A DNA stretch of 9,354 nucleotides. It comes from Methanobacteriota archaeon. GTDB taxonomy: Archaea; Methanobacteriota; Methanobacteria; Methanobacteriales; Methanobacteriaceae. Shown here in pieces: positions 6,665 to 9,354 of the stretch. The translations under genes and the position numbers were made by a program. The stretch spans positions 1 to 9,354 of the forward strand of contig JAEZRD010000092.1 in the NCBI GenBank assembly GCA_023440975.1, written 5' to 3'. The notes under the pieces are model-generated. The model made no database searches. It was not told the DNA's origin and saw only the letters and a program-made list of their open reading frames with translations. Position 1 is the first letter of the stretch. Each line of letters starts with the position of its first letter.

Positions 6665-7300
6665 TTATTTTCTAGCTCTTCCTATTTTTCTAGCAATAAC
6701 TAATTCCCCAACACTTATTAAACCTGCAAAAAAGTTTTCTAACCCTTCAGTTGCCCAAATAGCTTCACCAAATGTTGCTTTCTTAATATTATTTTCATAT
6801 TCTTCTGGAGTTATTTTTATTCCAGTTTCTTTAGTTGAAACTACAGCAGAAGCCTCCATTAAATCTTGCCAGCTTACTCCTTTAAGCCTATCCAACATAG
6901 CTTCATAAAGTTTATAAACTTTAATATCATATAAATCACTGAATGTCTTTATCATATCAAATGATTTTATGATTCCTATTACCTGATCATCCTTATTCAA
7001 TACTGGTATACTTACAAGTTTACGATTAGTAGTTTCAATTACAGCCAAACGTGCTTGTTCACCTTCATAAATGGTCCATATCTCCTCAAATGGATGCATC
7101 ACTTCTGACACTAATTCTTTATTTTCTCGTAATCCTCGTGTTATATCTAAACTAGTTACCCAACCTAATAGTTTTTTATCTGAATTTAATATTGGACATG
7201 TGAAAGTTTTATGATCTTCCATAGTTTTACTAATATTTACTATAGAATCATTTACTGTCCCATATACAAAATTTTCATTCATCATTTGATTTGCTTTCAT
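6665..7300 (-). CDS. two-CBS-domain protein with unrecognised C-terminal domain
   Basis: A 211-residue soluble protein. Residues 1-57 and 65-120 form a tandem CBS (Bateman) pair, seen in FTCPILNSDKKLLGWVTSLDI and VSIPVLNKDDQVIGIIKSFDM; such pairs usually bind adenine nucleotides and sense energy state. Residues 125-211 form a separate domain I do not recognise. It begins YKLYEAMLDRLKGVSWQDLM, continues with ITPEEYENNIKKATFGEAIW, and ends in a hydrophobic helix and a basic tail (ARKIGRARK). It might bind nucleic acid or a partner protein, but nothing proves this. The start is firm: GAGGT lies seven bases before the ATG at 7298-7300. It is the last gene of the right-hand run, 53 bases after the polyferredoxin stop, with T-tracts of seven and nine in the gap. 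The context suggests regulation of the electron-transfer/C1 genes it follows, or of an enzyme complex, as inference. Confidence 0.85.
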   Translation of the reverse strand: MKANQMMNENFVYGTVNDSIVNISKTMEDHKTFTCPILNSDKKLLGWVTSLDITRGLRENKELVSEVMHPFEEIWTIYEGEQARLAVIETTNRKLVSIPVLNKDDQVIGIIKSFDMIKTFSDLYDIKVYKLYEAMLDRLKGVSWQDLMEASAVVSTKETGIKITPEEYENNIKKATFGEAIWATEGLENFFAGLISVGELVIARKIGRARK

Positions 7301-7353
7301 TATTATTACCTCAAAAAAAAATTCTTCCTAATTTTTCTAAAAAAATTTAAACA

Positions 7354-8169
7354 TTATTCCCCAATTGGTTTTAACTCTAATGCCCTTACTGGACACCTAA
7401 TAGTACATTCTTGACATCTGATACATTTATCATCTTCCAATACTGCTTTACCATCAATAACTTTTATAGCTCCTGTAGGACAATTTTCTTCACATAAGAA
7501 ACATCCTACACATAAATCATCATCAACATGAATTTTATTATAAATTTGAACTGGACCTAAATAACGTTTTAGATTAATTGCATTTTGAGTACATATATGA
7601 GCACATGACCCACAACCTACACATAAATCTTCATCAATAAATGGGTAGTTCTGGTCATCATTCATTTCAGGATGGTTTTCTCCAGTTTTCTCTTCAATAT
7701 AAGACTTATTTCTCATTTGTATAGCTTCAGTTGGACAAAATTTAGTGCATGTACCACACATTACACAAACATCTCGTGTAATATTAATCTCTTCCATTCT
7801 AACTATTCTATGTGGAACTTTAACTTCATTGATTGTGTATTTTACATCTTCTCCATCAGTCACATTAGAGTTTCCTTCTAAAACATAAATTGCACTTATC
7901 GGACAAGTTTGGGCACAAATTTCACATTTCACACAATTTTCTAAAATTTTTGCACGTATTCCAGAATTTGATGATCTGATTGCATTTACTGGACATTCTT
8001 CAACACATAAATCACATCGTACACAACGAGGAGATATACTAATATATTTATCAGTATTATTATAATCTTCAAGATCTACTTCAAAATCTTTATTTTCAGC
8101 CAAATCAACTGATTTAAGGACTATTTCTCTTTGTAATTCTTCCCTGTCCTTTTTAAATGTTATTTCCAT
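7354..8169 (-). CDS. polyferredoxin with six [4Fe-4S] binding motifs
   Basis: A 271-residue iron-sulfur protein with six complete CxxCxxCxxxC motifs, starting at Cys49, 79, 135, 183, 220 and 249. All 24 cysteines of the protein are in these motifs, giving room for six [4Fe-4S] clusters and a chain for electron transfer. The fourth motif ends in Thr instead of the usual Pro after its last Cys. Motifs 1-2 and 5-6 are close together; longer acidic inserts (about 95-130 and 150-180) separate the central ones. About 48 residues precede the first motif, with no signal peptide, so it is cytoplasmic. AGGAG lies nine bases before the ATG at 8167-8169. The gene is 48 bases after the sugar kinase gene. 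Polyferredoxins of this kind occur with methanogen hydrogenases (Mvh, Eha, Ehb), and this one probably carries electrons between a hydrogenase or Eha complex and C1-reducing enzymes. The exact partner is inferred from context only. Confidence 0.92.
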   Translation of the reverse strand: MEITFKKDREELQREIVLKSVDLAENKDFEVDLEDYNNTDKYISISPRCVRCDLCVEECPVNAIRSSNSGIRAKILENCVKCEICAQTCPISAIYVLEGNSNVTDGEDVKYTINEVKVPHRIVRMEEINITRDVCVMCGTCTKFCPTEAIQMRNKSYIEEKTGENHPEMNDDQNYPFIDEDLCVGCGSCAHICTQNAINLKRYLGPVQIYNKIHVDDDLCVGCFLCEENCPTGAIKVIDGKAVLEDDKCIRCQECTIRCPVRALELKPIGE

Positions 8170-8217
8170 AGTCTTATTCTCCTACTATTAAATCATTTCT
8201 CATTGAAATAAATGTTT

Positions 8218-9252
8218 TCACTTAAATAATGCCTCAAATTCAGTTACATCCTTTTTATTAGGAAGGTTATCTAAACCTTTTTCAGTTATAGATAAAGCTG
8301 CTACCCAATTACCTAATTTACAACAATTTTCCAAAGTATAATTTTTCAAGTAACCATATAAAAATCCAGCATTAAAACAATCCCCTGCAGCTGTAGTATC
8401 AACTACTTCAACTTTATAAGCAGGTATTTTAACTTCTTGATGACTATTTATAGCATAAACCCCATTACTACCATTTTTCACAACTACTGTGTCAATTCCA
8501 TCTTCAAGTAAATGAACTGAAATATCTCTAAATGTTAATTCATCATCTTCATTTAAGTTAAATTTTTCCCTATAATAATCCTCAAATAAAATCATTAACT
8601 CATTCTTATTCATTAAAAGAATATCAGTTCTATGAAGAATATTACGTAAACCTTTAACTCCTTTTTGAACATATAACATTCCAGGATCGAAACTTAAAAT
8701 TACAGAATCATTTAATTTATCTAATAATTCGTTTTGAGCATGGAAACTATCACCTACAAAACTGGTGTAATGGATGATTTTGGTTTGATTTATAAAATAA
8801 TGGTTTAATTCTTCAATTTTTATTTCATCATTTACTCCAGGGTCAACATATAATGATCTAATACCTTCATTATCTACAAATCCTAAAACTTTACCAGAAT
8901 GTCCTTCTTCTGCATAAATTAAATGATTTAAATATACTCCATTTTTCGCTAGATTCATTTCTAATACATCACCATCATCATCAGCTGCAATTTTACCAAT
9001 ATAAGATGTTGATATGCCTAATTTAGATAATGCTATCATTGTATTAGCTGCTGATCCTCCAGGAGATGAAGTTTCATCTTTAATGAATGTTTCTTCATCA
9101 GGACCTACAATTGTATCTACATAAAATAATTTATCTAAATTTAATGCCCCAAATCCGATTACTTTTACTTTTAAATCATCATCCATTATTTCATCAGGGG
9201 TAGGTATAATAGTATCAGATCTTAAATTTAAATCATTATTTTTCTCACTCAT
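8218..9252 (-). CDS. ribokinase-type PfkB sugar/nucleoside kinase
   Basis: A 344-residue PfkB-family kinase, which uses ATP to phosphorylate a sugar or nucleoside hydroxyl. Substrate-side signature: SPGGSAANTMIALSKLG (63-79). Then SFDPG (187-191), NKNE (215-218), KNGSNGVY (259-266), and the ATP/anion-hole signature DTTAAGD (285-291), where Asp291 is the catalytic base. The AAGD form and the later AALSITEKG are as in ribokinases. The first 27 residues are an acidic extension before the first strand. The substrate is not determined; ribose, adenosine or another nucleoside all fit. AAAGGA lies eight bases before the ATG at 9250-9252. It starts 20 bases after the stop of the formyltransferase-like gene and precedes the polyferredoxin gene, so it is in the middle of an apparent operon. 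Why a sugar kinase is here is not explained by known methanogenesis. Confidence 0.88.
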   Translation of the reverse strand: MSEKNNDLNLRSDTIIPTPDEIMDDDLKVKVIGFGALNLDKLFYVDTIVGPDEETFIKDETSSPGGSAANTMIALSKLGISTSYIGKIAADDDGDVLEMNLAKNGVYLNHLIYAEEGHSGKVLGFVDNEGIRSLYVDPGVNDEIKIEELNHYFINQTKIIHYTSFVGDSFHAQNELLDKLNDSVILSFDPGMLYVQKGVKGLRNILHRTDILLMNKNELMILFEDYYREKFNLNEDDELTFRDISVHLLEDGIDTVVVKNGSNGVYAINSHQEVKIPAYKVEVVDTTAAGDCFNAGFLYGYLKNYTLENCCKLGNWVAALSITEKGLDNLPNKKDVTEFEALFK

Positions 9253-9272
9253 TTTTTACTTCCTTTAATGTT

Positions 9273-9354
9273 TTATTTTAAGATATCTAATAAGTTAGTT
9301 GTACTGTCTCCTAATTTTCCACCAAAATTACCTGCAGATATACGTAATACTCCA
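9273..9354 (-). CDS. 3' end of a formylmethanofuran:H4MPT formyltransferase-like gene (partial)
   Basis: The last 26 codons of a gene that enters from beyond the right edge; the stop is at 9273-9275. The visible protein includes RISAGNFGGKLG, which matches, from memory, the conserved C-terminal SAGNxGGKLG of formylmethanofuran:tetrahydromethanopterin formyltransferase (Ftr). That enzyme moves the formyl group from methanofuran to tetrahydromethanopterin in the second step of CO2 reduction to methane. The end STTNLLDILK differs from the usual basic/aromatic tail of Ftr, so it may be the second, divergent copy that some Methanobacteriales carry by the eha genes. It is 20 bases upstream of the kinase start and thus probably in the same transcript. 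The short length makes the family call moderate. Confidence 0.65.
   Translation of the reverse strand, partial: GVLRISAGNFGGKLGDSTTNLLDILK

Noticed and set aside
7211..7414. Plus-strand open frame across the CBS and polyferredoxin gene ends
   Set aside because: Antisense to two clear genes, with a Phe/Tyr/Ile/His-rich translation typical of AT-rich shadow frames.
7672..7881. Plus-strand open frame inside the polyferredoxin gene
   Set aside because: Antisense shadow of a gene with all 24 cysteines in place; no independent support.
8377..8397. DTTAAGD instead of the common DTxGAGD in the PfkB kinase, as a possible active-site defect
   Set aside because: An AAGD form is found in ordinary ribokinases, and the catalytic Asp is present, so this points to subfamily and not to loss of activity.
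1..9354. CRISPR array, tRNA, rRNA, insertion sequence or integration site
   Set aside because: No regularly spaced repeats, clover-leaf pattern, transposase or integrase motif or flanking direct repeats were found on either strand.

Overview
The window looks like chromosomal DNA from an AT-rich methanogenic archaeon, most likely in the family Methanobacteriaceae (Methanobrevibacter or Methanosphaera type). The reasons are the very low G+C, archaeal-style promoters (TATA-like boxes about 25 bases before short leaders), Shine-Dalgarno sequences of GGTGA/GAGGT/AGGAG type, oligo-T terminators, and a right-hand block holding a six-cluster polyferredoxin and the tail of what looks like a formylmethanofuran:tetrahydromethanopterin formyltransferase. 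Genus and species cannot be fixed from the sequence alone. No rRNA, tRNA, CRISPR array, transposase or phage gene was seen.

Left part (1-2850): a soluble sensor histidine kinase with about three PAS-like domains and a HisKA_2-type HHRVKNNLQ box runs rightward. It converges, with only two bases between the stop codons, on a small protein with a C-terminal four-cysteine zinc ribbon. A carboxymuconolactone-decarboxylase-family protein follows on the minus strand. It has no cysteine at all, so the redox CxxC seen in AhpD-type relatives is absent. A hairpin plus T-tracts between these two minus-strand genes looks like a terminator.

Middle part (2906-6450): a GT-B glycosyltransferase (minus strand) is divergent from a plus-strand pair, a six-helix Pr6Pr-like membrane protein and a cysteine-rich DUF3795-type protein. 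The pair ends at a compact, apparently bidirectional terminator shared with an NAD-dependent nucleotide-sugar epimerase/dehydratase on the minus strand. The epimerase and glycosyltransferase suggest a role in surface glycan synthesis. The epimerase gene has a striking internal change in codon use (AAT/GAT to AAC/GAC and back). Its promoter side carries nested inverted repeats.

Right part (6665-9354): four minus-strand genes in one direction appear to form an operon entering from beyond the right edge. In transcription order they are the formyltransferase-like 3' end, a ribokinase-type PfkB sugar kinase, a 6x[4Fe-4S] polyferredoxin, and a two-CBS-domain protein with an unrecognised C-terminal domain. 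From memory, a similar set lies by the eha (energy-converting hydrogenase A) genes of related methanogens, so this is probably the end of a C1/electron-transfer locus. What a sugar kinase and a CBS protein do there is not explained and is the best lead in the window.

For five genes I chose internal ATG starts instead of the longest open frame, because the Shine-Dalgarno sequence sits inside the longer frame's first codons or fits the internal ATG better.
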